Shown: one piece after another, positions 10,422 through 18,690 of the stretch | How the letters are laid out: each line of letters starts with the position of its first letter | Position numbering within the stretch: the first letter of the stretch is position 1 | Origin: Streptomyces iconiensis | Lineage (GTDB): Bacteria; Actinomycetota; Actinomycetes; Streptomycetales; Streptomycetaceae | Length of the DNA: 64,000 nucleotides | Direction: 5' to 3' | Assembly (NCBI RefSeq): GCF_028657195.3 | Contig: NZ_JANCPR020000002.1 | Coordinates: 186,001 to 250,000, forward strand | Notes under the pieces: model-generated | What the model saw: only the letters and a program-made list of their open reading frames with translations | Databases searched by the model: none | Told to the model about the DNA's origin: nothing | Translations under genes and position numbers: made by a program

Positions 10422-11024
10422 ATGGGCGGAGAGGTTCTGCGCTGGAGCGCGTACCGCAGCATGCCGTGGAAGAACGGCGGCGGTACGACCCGGGAGGTCG
10501 CGTCGGGCAACCTGCGAGCGCCCCTGGCCCCGGCGGAGCACGCGGAGGGTTTCGACTGGCGGGTGAGTGTCGCGGACGTGGACGGGGGAGGCCCGTTCTC
10601 TCCCTTCCCCGGCGTCGACCGCGTGATCACCCTGGTCGAGGGCGAAGGCATGGTGCTGACCGTCGAAGGGACCCCGCAACCGGTCCAGCCGTTGAGCCCG
10701 TTCGCCTTCTCCGGCGACGCGGCGACGGACTGCCGGCTTGAGGCGGGCGCGGTGCGCGACATGAACGTGATGACCCGCAGGGGCCGGGCGACAGCACAGG
10801 TGCGGATCGTCGCGGTGGCCGCCGCAGGGGGAGCGCGGATGACGTGTACCACCGGCGAGACCCTGCTCGTCATGGCCGTCACCGAGGGGATCACCGTCGG
10901 CGGAACGGACGGGCGGGAGACCGTGCTCGGCCGTCTCGACTGCGTACACGAGGAAGGCCCGGGGGCGCTGACTCTGCGGGGCGACGGCACGGTGGCCGCG
11001 ATCAGGATCACCGCGGAGCCCTGA
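10422..11024 (+). CDS. HutD/Ves family protein
   Basis: A 200-residue cupin-like protein. The family signature is clear at the N-terminus: RSMPWKNGGGTTREVA, then FDWRVSVADVDGGGPFSPFPGVDR. HutD/Ves members occur with histidine-utilisation genes or in cold responses, but their biochemical function is unsettled. Start ATG at 10422 gives the canonical N-terminus, with GGAGG about 10 nt upstream. No hut genes lie nearby, and the gene is alone between two terminators. Confidence 0.88.
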   Translation: MGGEVLRWSAYRSMPWKNGGGTTREVASGNLRAPLAPAEHAEGFDWRVSVADVDGGGPFSPFPGVDRVITLVEGEGMVLTVEGTPQPVQPLSPFAFSGDAATDCRLEAGAVRDMNVMTRRGRATAQVRIVAVAAAGGARMTCTTGETLLVMAVTEGITVGGTDGRETVLGRLDCVHEEGPGALTLRGDGTVAAIRITAEP

Positions 11025-11080
11025 CGCCACACCCCGCGTCCGGCAAGGTCACGGCTGATGCGGGCCCGAGGCAGAGAAAA

Positions 11081-11119
11081 GCCGGGACCGCACGCTCAAG
11101 AAGAGCGCACGGTCCCGGC
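11081..11119. terminator. Bidirectional terminator between hutD-like gene and DUF3710 gene
   Basis: A 10-bp stem (GCCGGGACCG with its complement) encloses a second 5-bp stem (CGCTC/GAGCG). It is placed between two convergent genes, 57 nt after one stop and 19 nt after the other. Confidence 0.7.
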
Positions 11120-11137
11120 CGGGCACGGGCACACGCG

Positions 11138-11926
11138 TCAGCGGACCTCGGTGATCTCCGGGCCGCGCTGAAGCTTGTCGAGGCCACCGGCGAAGCGGGA
11201 GCCCTCCTCGACGGTCTCCTGCTGGACACCGTCGGGCACCATCTGCGCGTCCTCGGGAAGCTTGAGCACGATCGGGTCGCGGGGCGCCATGGGGGAGTCA
11301 CCGCGCACGACGACGGTGTCCTGGAAGATCTGTTCCAGCAGCCCGGCAGCCTCCGGCTGGACCGCGCCCTGGCCCGAGATCACGCCGCGCAGGAACCAGC
11401 GGACGCCGTCGACGCCGATGAACCGTACGACCTGCACACCGTTGGTGCCGTCGGGCAGCTGCACGGGCACCTGGGCCCGCAGTTCCCAGCCGAGCTTGCC
11501 CTCGGTCTCGTCGATGACGCCGCCCTGCTGCGTGATGCCGGAGGCGATCTCCTCGCGCACCTCGTCCCAGATGCCCTCGCGCTTGGGAGCGGCGAACGCC
11601 TGGAGCTGGATGGCGCTGTCCTGGAGCACGATGGTCGCCGCGACGATGGCGTCACCCGCGACCTCGACGCGCAGTTCCATGCCCTCGACACCGGGGACGA
11701 AGAGACCGCCGAGGTCGACCCTGCCGGTGCTGGGGTCGCCGACCTCCTCGATGTCCCAGGGGCCGTCGGGACGGGGCACCGGGGGGAGCTTCACGCGCTC
11801 GCCGCCCGCCGACTCCGCAGCGTCCTTCTGCTCGCCCGCGGCCTCGTTGGCACCCTGTTCCGTCTCGAACTCGTCCGAGGCGCCCGTCTCAGGCTTTTCG
11901 CTCTTCTTGCGACGACGTCCGAACAC
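11138..11926 (-). CDS. DUF3710 domain protein
   Basis: A 262-residue actinobacterial protein of unknown function. The N-terminus is charged (MFGRRRKKSEKPE, then an acidic disordered stretch to about residue 50). The DUF3710 domain follows (GPWDIEEV, LGGLFVPGVEGMELRVE, WELRAQVPV, RFIGVDGVRWFLRGVISGQGA). It sits 1 nt after dut with a GTG start, so the two are co-transcribed; the linkage with dut is conserved in Streptomyces. There is no membrane helix or catalytic motif. Confidence 0.9.
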   Translation of the reverse strand: MFGRRRKKSEKPETGASDEFETEQGANEAAGEQKDAAESAGGERVKLPPVPRPDGPWDIEEVGDPSTGRVDLGGLFVPGVEGMELRVEVAGDAIVAATIVLQDSAIQLQAFAAPKREGIWDEVREEIASGITQQGGVIDETEGKLGWELRAQVPVQLPDGTNGVQVVRFIGVDGVRWFLRGVISGQGAVQPEAAGLLEQIFQDTVVVRGDSPMAPRDPIVLKLPEDAQMVPDGVQQETVEEGSRFAGGLDKLQRGPEITEVR

Positions 11927-11927
11927 G

Positions 11928-12497
11928 TCACTGTCCTCTCAGGTCGGAAGCTTGGTCGGCACCGACCGCAACGTAATCCTTCTGCTGTGCGGCTGTCTGC
12001 TGGACGGGCTCACGCCGCGCGGCGTTCCCGCCCGTGGAGCCGAATCCCCCCGCGGCCCGGGCCGATCCTGGCAGCTCCTCCACCTCGCGGAAGCGCACCT
12101 TCTCCACCCGCTGGACAACGAGTTGGGCGATACGGTCGAACCGGTCGAACCGCACAGACTCGCGCGGGTCCAGATTGGCCACGATCACCTTGATCTCCCC
12201 ACGGTACCCGGCATCGACGGTTCCGGGCGCATTCACGAGAGAGACGCCGCACCGGGCCGCGAGCCCGGAACGGGGGTGCACGAAGGCCGCGTACCCCTCG
12301 GGGAGCGCGAGCGAGACCCCCGTCGGCAGTACGGTCCGCTCCCCCGGCGCGAGTTCGGCACCCTCGGTGGTCACGAGGTCGCACCCCGCGTCCCCCGGGT
12401 GCGCGTAGGAGGGCACAGGCACCTCGGGGTCGGTCAGCCGGAGCAGGACCTCCACGGTCCCGCCGTCGTCCGCGGGTACACCGCGAAGGTCACTCAT
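11928..12497 (-). CDS. dut: Deoxyuridine 5'-triphosphate nucleotidohydrolase (dUTPase)
   Basis: A 189-residue trimeric dUTPase that hydrolyses dUTP to dUMP and PPi, keeping uracil out of DNA and feeding dTMP synthesis. All five motifs are present: HPGDAGCDL, PRSGLAARCG, GTVDAGYRGEIKV (catalytic Asp), DRIAQLVVQ and the C-terminal AGGFGSTG arm. The C-terminal tail is about 35 residues longer than in many bacterial homologues. The ATG overlaps the thioesterase stop as ATGA, indicating one operon: thioesterase, dut, DUF3710. Confidence 0.97.
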   Translation of the reverse strand: MSDLRGVPADDGGTVEVLLRLTDPEVPVPSYAHPGDAGCDLVTTEGAELAPGERTVLPTGVSLALPEGYAAFVHPRSGLAARCGVSLVNAPGTVDAGYRGEIKVIVANLDPRESVRFDRFDRIAQLVVQRVEKVRFREVEELPGSARAAGGFGSTGGNAARREPVQQTAAQQKDYVAVGADQASDLRGQ

Positions 12498-13087
12498 GGG
12501 TTCACCTCGAAGGCGCGGATGCGCCTCACCTCGTCGGGTTCGTCCATCGCCGCCTGGATCTCCTCGTCACGGCCGTGCTCGATGAAGTGCTCGACCTTCA
12601 CCTCTATGAAGACGGCGTCGGCGCGCACGGCCACAGGCCCATCGGGCCCGCCTATGCGGCCCACGGCCGAGGAGTAGATCTTGCGGCGGTGCACAGCGGT
12701 GGTCCTGGCCTCCAGGTGCAGCACGGTGTCGACGGGTACGGGGCGTACGAAGTCGGTCTCCAGCCGCCCGGTGACGGCGATGACGTGCATCAGCCAGTTC
12801 AGGGAGCCGAGGGTCTCGTCGAGGGCGCTGGTGAGGACCCCGCCGTGCGCGAGGCCCGGCGCACCCTGGTGGGCGGCCTTGACGGTGAACTCGGCCGTGA
12901 CGCTCACGCCGTCCCCGGCGCGCGCCTGGAGATGCAGACCGTGCGGCTGGCCCTCACCGCAGCCGAAGCACTGGTCGTAGTGGGCACCGAGCGGGGCACC
13001 GGGTGCCGGGGCTTCGGGATGGCGTACGGGGGCGACGGCGTCGTCCGGCGGCACCAGGGAGGTCTTGGGGCGGTTCGCAGCACTCAC
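12494..13087 (-). CDS. PaaI/hotdog-fold thioesterase
   Basis: A 197-residue protein starting GTG at 13087 (VSAANRPK). The hotdog core includes HYDQCFGCGEGQPHGLHLQ, GLAHGGVLTSALDETLGSLNWL and VRPVPVDTVLHLEART, typical of PaaI/HGG-motif acyl-CoA thioesterases, where HGG and the nearby Asp shape the active site. The CFGCG motif is common in actinobacterial members. It is first in the operon with dut and DUF3710. The acyl-CoA substrate is unknown. Confidence 0.88.
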   Translation of the reverse strand: MSAANRPKTSLVPPDDAVAPVRHPEAPAPGAPLGAHYDQCFGCGEGQPHGLHLQARAGDGVSVTAEFTVKAAHQGAPGLAHGGVLTSALDETLGSLNWLMHVIAVTGRLETDFVRPVPVDTVLHLEARTTAVHRRKIYSSAVGRIGGPDGPVAVRADAVFIEVKVEHFIEHGRDEEIQAAMDEPDEVRRIRAFEVNP

Positions 13088-13144
13088 GGGTGCAGACCTT
13101 ACCGCCGTGCGGGCCGCGCGGGGGCGCGTGCCAAGCTTGCACAC

Positions 13145-13612
13145 ATGGTTCCTCAGGCCCAGCCCTACGACGAGCGTCTGACCGCACCGCGTTCCTGGTG
13201 GCTGATCGCCGCCGGTATCGGCGTGGGCGGCGGTGTGATGCTGCTGCCTCTCGGCCTGCTGGCCATGCTGTGCGGCCTGGTCGCCGCCACCGCCCTCGCC
13301 TCGGTGTGCGTGAGCGCGTACGGCGGCGTACGTGTACGCGTGGTGGCCGGCTCGCTGGTGGCGGGGGACGCCCGGATTCCGCTCTCGGCCCTGGGTACGG
13401 CCGAGGCGCTGGACGCCGAGGAAGCGATTGCCTGGCGCAGGCACAAGGCCGACACCCGTGCCCACATGGTGCTGCGCAGCTACGTGCCGACGGCTGTGCG
13501 TATCGAGGTGACGGACCCGGAGGACCCGACCCCGTACATCTACGTCTCGACCCGGCACCCCGAAAACTTGGTGGCCGCACTGCGCTCGGCGCGCGAGGCG
13601 ACGCCTTCCTGA
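13145..13612 (+). CDS. DUF3093 membrane protein
   Basis: A 155-residue protein with the DUF3093 opening YDERLTAPRSWWLIAAG. Two close membrane helices (about residues 17 to 55) are followed by a soluble beta-rich domain with R-V-V-A-G-S-L-V and a C-terminal YIYVSTRHPENLVAAL. It diverges from the thioesterase-dut operon with only 57 bp between starts. The function of DUF3093 is unknown. Confidence 0.9.
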   Translation: MVPQAQPYDERLTAPRSWWLIAAGIGVGGGVMLLPLGLLAMLCGLVAATALASVCVSAYGGVRVRVVAGSLVAGDARIPLSALGTAEALDAEEAIAWRRHKADTRAHMVLRSYVPTAVRIEVTDPEDPTPYIYVSTRHPENLVAALRSAREATPS

Positions 13613-13718
13613 GCCTCAGGGGGCGGACGGAGCCTCATGGCCGGACGGAGGCTCAAGGGGCTGAGAGGTTCCCGTGGCCCCGGGGCAGCACGAGCGCGTA
13701 AACGGCTCGTCGGCCCTC

Positions 13719-14459
13719 TCAGGCGCCGCGCAGGTCCTTCCTCACACGTGCGGCGAGCCTCGCGGTGTCGCGGCGGTTCATGAAGGCGCCGACGGCGGCG
13801 CCGATCAGGAACGGCGTGAGGTTGGGGAGGTTGCGCAGCGTGCGCTTCATGATCTGCTGCCGCAGCTGACGGCGGAACTGCCCGCCCATCGCGGAGTTGA
13901 GCGAGGCGGGCCTGGTGATCTCGATGCCCCGCTCGGAGGTCCAGGACGTCAGATAGGCGGCGGACCGCTCGCGGGCGTTGCCCGCCGGTCTACGGCCGTA
14001 GACCTCGTGGAGTTCGGCGATCAGCTTCAGCTCGATGCTCGCCACCCCGACGATCTCGGCCGCCAGTTCGGCGGGCATCGCGGGCGGTACGGGCAGCATC
14101 GCCGCAGCGCCGACTCCGGCGCCGACGGTCGCCGCGCTCTTCACGGCTCCCGCGACCAGCTTGTCGGCCAGCTCTTCGGGGCCCAGCCCCGGAAATTGCG
14201 CGTGGAGGGTCTCCAGGTCCCGCACCGGCACCCGTGGAGCGGTGTCGATCACGCGGTCGGCGACCACACGCAGAAAGGCGCGCGCTCTGTGTTTGCGCGC
14301 CGGCCGTACCCCCTTCTCGGGCTCCTCGGGAACGTACGGCGCGAGCGAGGCCGACTGGTCCTGTGGGCCTCGCTCGTCGTCACGTGCGTCTTCGTCCGCC
14401 ACGGACCGTCCAGTCCGTTCCGGCTCAGGCCGCGCAGTCGCGGCAGATGGGCTGGCCAT
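13719..14459 (-). CDS. Conserved hypothetical protein, possibly membrane-associated
   Basis: 246 residues. The first about 65 are charged and disordered; then a helical domain follows with a glycine/alanine-rich hydrophobic stretch (VGAGVGAAAMLPVPPAMPAELAAEI) and a short hydrophobic segment near the C-terminus (LTPFLIGAAVGAFMNRR). The pattern recalls EcsC-like proteins, but I cannot assign it. The start at 14459 overlaps the end of the DUF4193 gene by 35 bp; an alternative in-frame GTG at 14402 would avoid the overlap (227 residues). It is probably co-transcribed with DUF4193. Confidence 0.75.
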   Translation of the reverse strand: MASPSAATARPEPERTGRSVADEDARDDERGPQDQSASLAPYVPEEPEKGVRPARKHRARAFLRVVADRVIDTAPRVPVRDLETLHAQFPGLGPEELADKLVAGAVKSAATVGAGVGAAAMLPVPPAMPAELAAEIVGVASIELKLIAELHEVYGRRPAGNARERSAAYLTSWTSERGIEITRPASLNSAMGGQFRRQLRQQIMKRTLRNLPNLTPFLIGAAVGAFMNRRDTARLAARVRKDLRGA

Positions 14460-14724
14460 TCTTCTCCGCCGCCAGCTGCGAGCGGTGGTGGACCAGGAAG
14501 CAGCTCATGCACGTGAACTCGTCGGCCTGACGCGGCAGCACGCGGACGGACAGCTCCTCGTTGGAGAGATCCGCGCCGGGAAGCTCAAGCCCTTCGGCCT
14601 GCTCGAACTCGTCCACGTCGACATTCGAAGCGGACTTGTCGTTCCTCCGGGCCTTCAGCTCTTCGATGCTGTCTTCGTTGACGTCGTCATCGGTCTTGCG
14701 TGGGGTGTCGTAATCCGTTGCCAT
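14425..14724 (-). CDS. DUF4193 protein with zinc-ribbon-like cysteines
   Basis: A 99-residue acidic protein starting MATDYDTPRKTDDDVNEDSIEELKARR, characteristic of DUF4193, a highly conserved actinobacterial family. The C-terminal CMSC...CRDC pattern forms a putative zinc ribbon. Homologues are linked to RNA polymerase-associated or stress functions only by conjecture. It lies first in the pair with the hypothetical gene at 13719 and has a 520-bp gap upstream. Confidence 0.92.
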   Translation of the reverse strand: MATDYDTPRKTDDDVNEDSIEELKARRNDKSASNVDVDEFEQAEGLELPGADLSNEELSVRVLPRQADEFTCMSCFLVHHRSQLAAEKNGQPICRDCAA

Positions 14725-15244
14725 CGTCGCTCTCCCCCTCTGGGTGTCTGTGGTGTCTCCAGCGCACGTAACGCGTGAGAGGCCGGACTTGTGCCCGACC
14801 CGAGGCGGAGATTTTGCCTCACATCAAGGTCTGTTACTCAATCGACACCCAACTGCACCCCTGAAGAGGTGATCACGTCGGCTGTCGAGGAGGACCATAA
14901 ACGGTCCCCGGTCGCGCTTCGTACACGCCATCCCGGGTATTGCCCGCGATCTCCACCTGCGGAAACCTGGATTTTCCCGGATTTCTTCCCGGTCCGGGCC
15001 CACCCTGCACATACCGAGAAAAAATCGTGTGTGTGATCGATCACAGCGACCTCCGAAGCGGCGTGAAACCTCGGAATTCCGCCTATAGCGAACCTGGGTA
15101 CGACTACGGCGGGCCATGGTTGATCACTTCTGGTCACCTCATGGACCTGGGCGGCCTCTTCTCGCCAACTTCGCTATGTCGGTCGGCCCGTCACGGATCG
15201 TGGCCACGCTCTTCCCGTACTCGGTCACCCGGCACCGGCGCTCC
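14725..15244. other. 520-bp intergenic region between DUF4193 and cutS
   Basis: No gene is supported. The stretch is less GC-rich than its surroundings. It contains a perfect 14-bp palindrome at 15032 to 15045 and further TGATCA cores near 14871 and 15119. It should hold the DUF4193 promoter and the cutS 3' end. Open frames through it lack codon bias. Confidence 0.6.
15032..15045. promoter_or_regulatory. 14-bp palindrome TGTGATCGATCACA
   Basis: A perfect inverted repeat resembling a CRP-type site (TGTGA/TCACA) but with 4 rather than 6 bp between half-sites. It is 308 bp upstream of the DUF4193 start. The regulator is unknown. Confidence 0.4.
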
Positions 15245-16522
15245 TCATACCGGCAGCGCGACCCGCATGACGAGTCCTCCGTCCTCTCGTGGTTCGGCCG
15301 AGACGTTGCCCCCATGGGCTCGCGCGACCGAGCGCACGATGGAGAGGCCGAGGCCGACCCCCTTGTCGCTCCCCGTACGCTCCGAACGGAGCCTGCGGAA
15401 CGGTTCGAAGAGGTTGTCGACCTCGTAGGCGGGTACGACCGGGCCGGTGTTCTCGACCACCAGAACGGCCTGCCCCGGCTGGGCCTCCGTACTGACCGAG
15501 ACCCATCCACCCTCCCGCAGGTTGTAGCGCACGGCATTCTGCACCAGGTTCAGTGCGACGCGCTCCAGAAGGACCCCGTTGCCCTGTACATACGTGGGCT
15601 GACGCACCCCGCGCAACTCGACCCCCTTGCCGGACGCCTCACCACGGGCCTGTTCGACCGCCTGTGAGGCCACCTCAGCGAGGTCCACGGGTTTCCTGTC
15701 CACCAGTTCGTTCTCGCTCCTGGCGAGCAGCAGAAGGCCCTCCACGAGCTGCTCACTGCGCTCGTTGGTGGCCAGCAGGGTCTTGCCGAGCTGGTGCAGC
15801 TCGGGCGAGGCATCGGGGTCGGCGAGCTGGACCTCCAGCAGCGTGCGGTTGATCGCCAGTGGAGTGCGCAACTCGTGCGAGGCGTTGGCGACGAAGCGCT
15901 GCTGCGCGGTGAACGCGCGATCCAGTCTGTCCAGCATCTCGTCGAAGGTGTCCGACAACTCCTTCAGTTCGTCGTCCGGGCCCTCCAGCTCGATCCGCTT
16001 GTGCAGGTCGGAGCCGGCGACCTGGCGGGCCGTACGCGTGATCCTGCCGAGCGGCGAGAGGACGCGGCCGGCCATCACGTAGCCGAAGGCGAAGGCGGCG
16101 ACGGCCAGGCCCAGCAGCGCCAGCAGCGAGCGGCGCAGCAGCCCGTCGAGCGCCAGCCTGCGCTGTTCGTCGGCACACGCCTGGAGGCGCTGCATGAACA
16201 CGTCGCTGGGCAGCGTGCCGGTCAGCCCGGGACAGCGGTCGGAGGTCGGCTGCGCCTCGACGTTCAGGATGCGGAAGGGCAGCTGGCTGCTCTCGCTCAG
16301 CGCCTGGGCAGCGAGCAGATAGATGATCGTGAGCAGCACCATGCCGGCGATCAGGAACATGCCGCCGTACAGCAGCGTGAGCCGTATCCGGATGGTCGGC
16401 CTCAGCCAGGGGTACGACCGCGGGCTCTCGCGGGGGTCCCAGGTGGGCTTGGGCGGCGGCTGCGGCGCCGGACGGTTCCCCGAGCCGGGGCCGGTCCCTG
16501 TGGAGGAGGTGGAGGAGGCCAT
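15245..16522 (-). CDS. cutS: Sensor histidine kinase CutS
   Basis: A 425-residue membrane kinase of the CutRS two-component system. A cytosolic proline-rich tail is followed by helix 1 (about residues 49 to 72), an extracytoplasmic loop with two cysteines (TSDRCPG, LQACADEQ), helix 2 (about 131 to 152), HAMP, the dimerisation box ASHELRTPLA (phospho-acceptor His), and a catalytic domain with LVQNAVRYN, VENTGP and KGVGLGLSIV. CutRS is known from S. lividans and S. coelicolor, where it affects antibiotic production and secreted-protein quality control; the paired sensor cysteines have been linked to redox sensing. It lies 6 nt after cutR. Confidence 0.92.
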   Translation of the reverse strand: MASSTSSTGTGPGSGNRPAPQPPPKPTWDPRESPRSYPWLRPTIRIRLTLLYGGMFLIAGMVLLTIIYLLAAQALSESSQLPFRILNVEAQPTSDRCPGLTGTLPSDVFMQRLQACADEQRRLALDGLLRRSLLALLGLAVAAFAFGYVMAGRVLSPLGRITRTARQVAGSDLHKRIELEGPDDELKELSDTFDEMLDRLDRAFTAQQRFVANASHELRTPLAINRTLLEVQLADPDASPELHQLGKTLLATNERSEQLVEGLLLLARSENELVDRKPVDLAEVASQAVEQARGEASGKGVELRGVRQPTYVQGNGVLLERVALNLVQNAVRYNLREGGWVSVSTEAQPGQAVLVVENTGPVVPAYEVDNLFEPFRRLRSERTGSDKGVGLGLSIVRSVARAHGGNVSAEPREDGGLVMRVALPV

Positions 16523-16528
16523 CGGGGA

Positions 16529-17182
16529 TCAGATCCGGTACCCCGCGCCGGGAACGGTGACGATCACCGGGGGTTCACCGAGTTTCCGGCGCAGCGTCAT
16601 GACCGTGACGCGTACGACGTTGGTGAACGGGTCGGTGTTCTCGTCCCACGCCTTCTCCAGCAGCTGCTCGGCCGAGACCACGGTGCCCTCCCCGCGCATC
16701 AGGACCTCCAGAACGGCGAACTCCTTGGGCGCCAGCTGGACCTCCTCGCCGTCCCTGAAGACCTCGCGGCGGTTGGGGTCCAGCTTGATGCCCGCGCGCT
16801 CCAGGACGGGCGGCAGCGCGGTCGTGGTGCGGCGCCCGAGGGCGCGCACACGGGCGGTCAGCTCGGAGAACGCGAAGGGCTTGGGGAGGTAGTCGTCGGC
16901 GCCCAGCTCCAGGCCCTCCACCCGGTCACTGATGTCTCCGGAAGCGGTGAGCATGAGCACCCGGGTGGGCAGCCCCAGCTCGACGATCCTCCGGCAGACG
17001 TCGTCTCCGTGGATGACCGGCAGGTCACGGTCGAGTACGACGACGTCGTAGTCGTTGATGTCGATGCGTTCCTGCGCGGCGGCCCCGTCGTAGACCACAT
17101 CGACGGCCATGGCCTCCCGGCGGAGGCCGGTCGCCACGGCATCGGCGAGCAGTTGCTCGTCCTCGACGACGAGTACGCGCAC
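16529..17182 (-). CDS. cutR: Response regulator CutR
   Basis: A 217-residue OmpR-family regulator. GTG start at 17182 (VRVLVVEDE) matches the known CutR length; the longer open frame upstream is not conserved-looking. Receiver domain: acidic pocket in EDE, phospho-acceptor Asp in VVVLDRDLPV, Lys in LPKPFAF. DNA-binding winged helix: LAPKEFAVLEVLM, VVSAEQLLEKAWDENTDPFTNVVRVTVMTLRRKLG, VPGAGYRI. It is the first gene of the cutRS operon. Confidence 0.93.
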   Translation of the reverse strand: MRVLVVEDEQLLADAVATGLRREAMAVDVVYDGAAAQERIDINDYDVVVLDRDLPVIHGDDVCRRIVELGLPTRVLMLTASGDISDRVEGLELGADDYLPKPFAFSELTARVRALGRRTTTALPPVLERAGIKLDPNRREVFRDGEEVQLAPKEFAVLEVLMRGEGTVVSAEQLLEKAWDENTDPFTNVVRVTVMTLRRKLGEPPVIVTVPGAGYRI

Positions 17183-17559
17183 GGCGCTGTCCTTCCCTCG
17201 TGGTGGTGGTGTGGGTGCGGGAGGCATGTGTGCCCTGTGACGGCCGGTGTGTTCCTCGTTACAGCCGCGCACTCCCTGCCCACTCCATCCTGCCCTCAAC
17301 GCTGGTAAATCGGCTGTAAGGGGCGGAGCGGCCCAGATGACGAGCGGGGCCACGGGCCGGGACCCGCAAATTTTTCAGGGACGTTGAGGTTTCTGCCAGG
17401 AGGCGCCTGGGGAGGACGAGGGCACACCCCGAGATCACGCCCCGTGCGCGGCGTGCCACAACGTGCCGCCGACGCCACACAGGGGACCACGCCGTGACTC
17501 TCAAGCACCACACCCTCGGCACACCCCCGTGCCGCCGACCCACGACGAGGGGGCACACC
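17183..17559. other. Divergent promoter region of cutRS
   Basis: 377 bp between cutR (leftward) and the small ORF at 17560. It contains perfect inverted 9-mers TTACAGCCG (17259 to 17267) and CGGCTGTAA (17311 to 17319), 52 bp apart from start to start. No gene is supported here. Confidence 0.5.
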
Positions 17560-17733
17560 ATGGACGCGTTCACCGCCGGCATCCTGCAGCGCATACAGAC
17601 CACCGAATCCGACCTGCACCGCGCTCGCGAGTCGGGCGACGACTTCCTCGTGGACGTCGAGCAGTCCGAGCTGGAAGACCTGCGGCGCCTGGCCGCAGAG
17701 CACGGCGTCGAGGTAGGCGCCACTTCCGGCTGA
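17560..17733 (+). CDS. 57-residue conserved hypothetical protein
   Basis: Starts MDAFTAGILQRIQTTESDL after a GAGGGG-type ribosome-binding site and is mostly alpha-helical and acidic (HRARESGDDFLVDVEQSELEDLRRLA). A longer upstream start exists but adds a low-complexity segment lacking character. Similar small proteins are found in streptomycetes without known function. It is followed by a strong terminator. Confidence 0.75.
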   Translation: MDAFTAGILQRIQTTESDLHRARESGDDFLVDVEQSELEDLRRLAAEHGVEVGATSG

Positions 17734-17768
17734 GAGCCGGAAGCCTTCACCGGCCCCTCACATGCGCA

Positions 17769-17797
17769 GGCCCCCGGAAGCCGAGCTTCCGGGGGCC
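17769..17797. terminator. Strong terminator between the 57-residue gene and impase gene
   Basis: GGCCCCCGGAAGC pairs perfectly with its complement around a CGA loop, followed by TTT on the plus strand. It lies between convergent genes, 36 nt after the small gene's stop. Confidence 0.8.
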
Positions 17798-17843
17798 TTT
17801 CGCTGTTCCCGCGCGGTCTTCCCCGTTCGGTCCTGCCGGTCGT

Positions 17844-18674
17844 TCAGTCGTGCCAGGCGCCCAGTTCCTCCAGGAGCGGCTGGAGCACCTCGAAGACCCC
17901 GGGCGAGGCCGCGACGGTCAGGTCGCCGTCCGCCGGGAGACCCGCGCGGCCCCCGGTGCGGGCGCCTGCCTCGCGGGCGATGAGGTCGCCGGCTGCCAGG
18001 TCCCAGGGGTTGAGGCCGCGCTCGTAGAACCCGTCGAGGCGGCCCGAGGCCACATCGCACAGGTCGATGGCTGCCGAGCCACCGCGCCTGATGTCCCGCA
18101 CGCGCGGGATCAGCCGCTGGGCGACGGCCGCCTGCGCGACCCGCCGCTCGGTGATGTAGCCGAACCCGGTCCCGATCAGTGCCTGGTCGAGCGGCGGGGA
18201 GGGGCGGCAGCTCAGCCGCAGCCCGTTCAGGTAGGCGCCCTGGCCGAGTACGGCGTGGCAGGTCTCCCCGCGCAGGGGTGCCGCGACAACGCCGACGACC
18301 CGCTCCCCGTGGTGCTCGGCGGCGATGGAGACGGCCCACTCGGGGCGCCCGTAGAGGTAGTTGACGGTGCCGTCCACGGGGTCGATGACCCAGCGGACGC
18401 CGGAGCTGCCCTCGCTCTCAGCGCCCTCCTCGCCCAGGAAACCGTCGTCGGGGCGGTGTTCGGCCAGGAAGCCGGTGATCAGCTTCTCCGAGGCCACGTC
18501 CATCTCCGTGACGACGTCGATGGGGCTGGTCTTGGTGGCCGCGACGCCCAGGTCGGCGGGGCGCCCGTCGCGCAGGAACGTGCCCGCGCGCAGGGCCGCC
18601 TCCTGGGCCAGGCCGAGCAGTTCGGCCTTGAGGTCCTCGCCGGCGCCGCCGGACGTCTCGTGTGTGTCACTCAC
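17844..18674 (-). CDS. Inositol monophosphatase family protein
   Basis: A 276-residue Mg2+-dependent phosphatase of the IMPase superfamily. Metal-site motifs are intact: the Glu in FLGEEGAE, the motif WVIDPVDGTVNYLYG (DPxDGT) and the C-terminal GLNPWDLAAGDLIAREAG (WDxAAG). Likely substrates are inositol monophosphate, histidinol phosphate or a related sugar phosphate; the sequence does not decide. GTG start at 18674. It sits 16 nt after hemH on the same strand and is probably co-transcribed. Confidence 0.92.
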   Translation of the reverse strand: MSDTHETSGGAGEDLKAELLGLAQEAALRAGTFLRDGRPADLGVAATKTSPIDVVTEMDVASEKLITGFLAEHRPDDGFLGEEGAESEGSSGVRWVIDPVDGTVNYLYGRPEWAVSIAAEHHGERVVGVVAAPLRGETCHAVLGQGAYLNGLRLSCRPSPPLDQALIGTGFGYITERRVAQAAVAQRLIPRVRDIRRGGSAAIDLCDVASGRLDGFYERGLNPWDLAAGDLIAREAGARTGGRAGLPADGDLTVAASPGVFEVLQPLLEELGAWHD

Positions 18675-18690
18675 GTGCTTGTGTCGCTCC

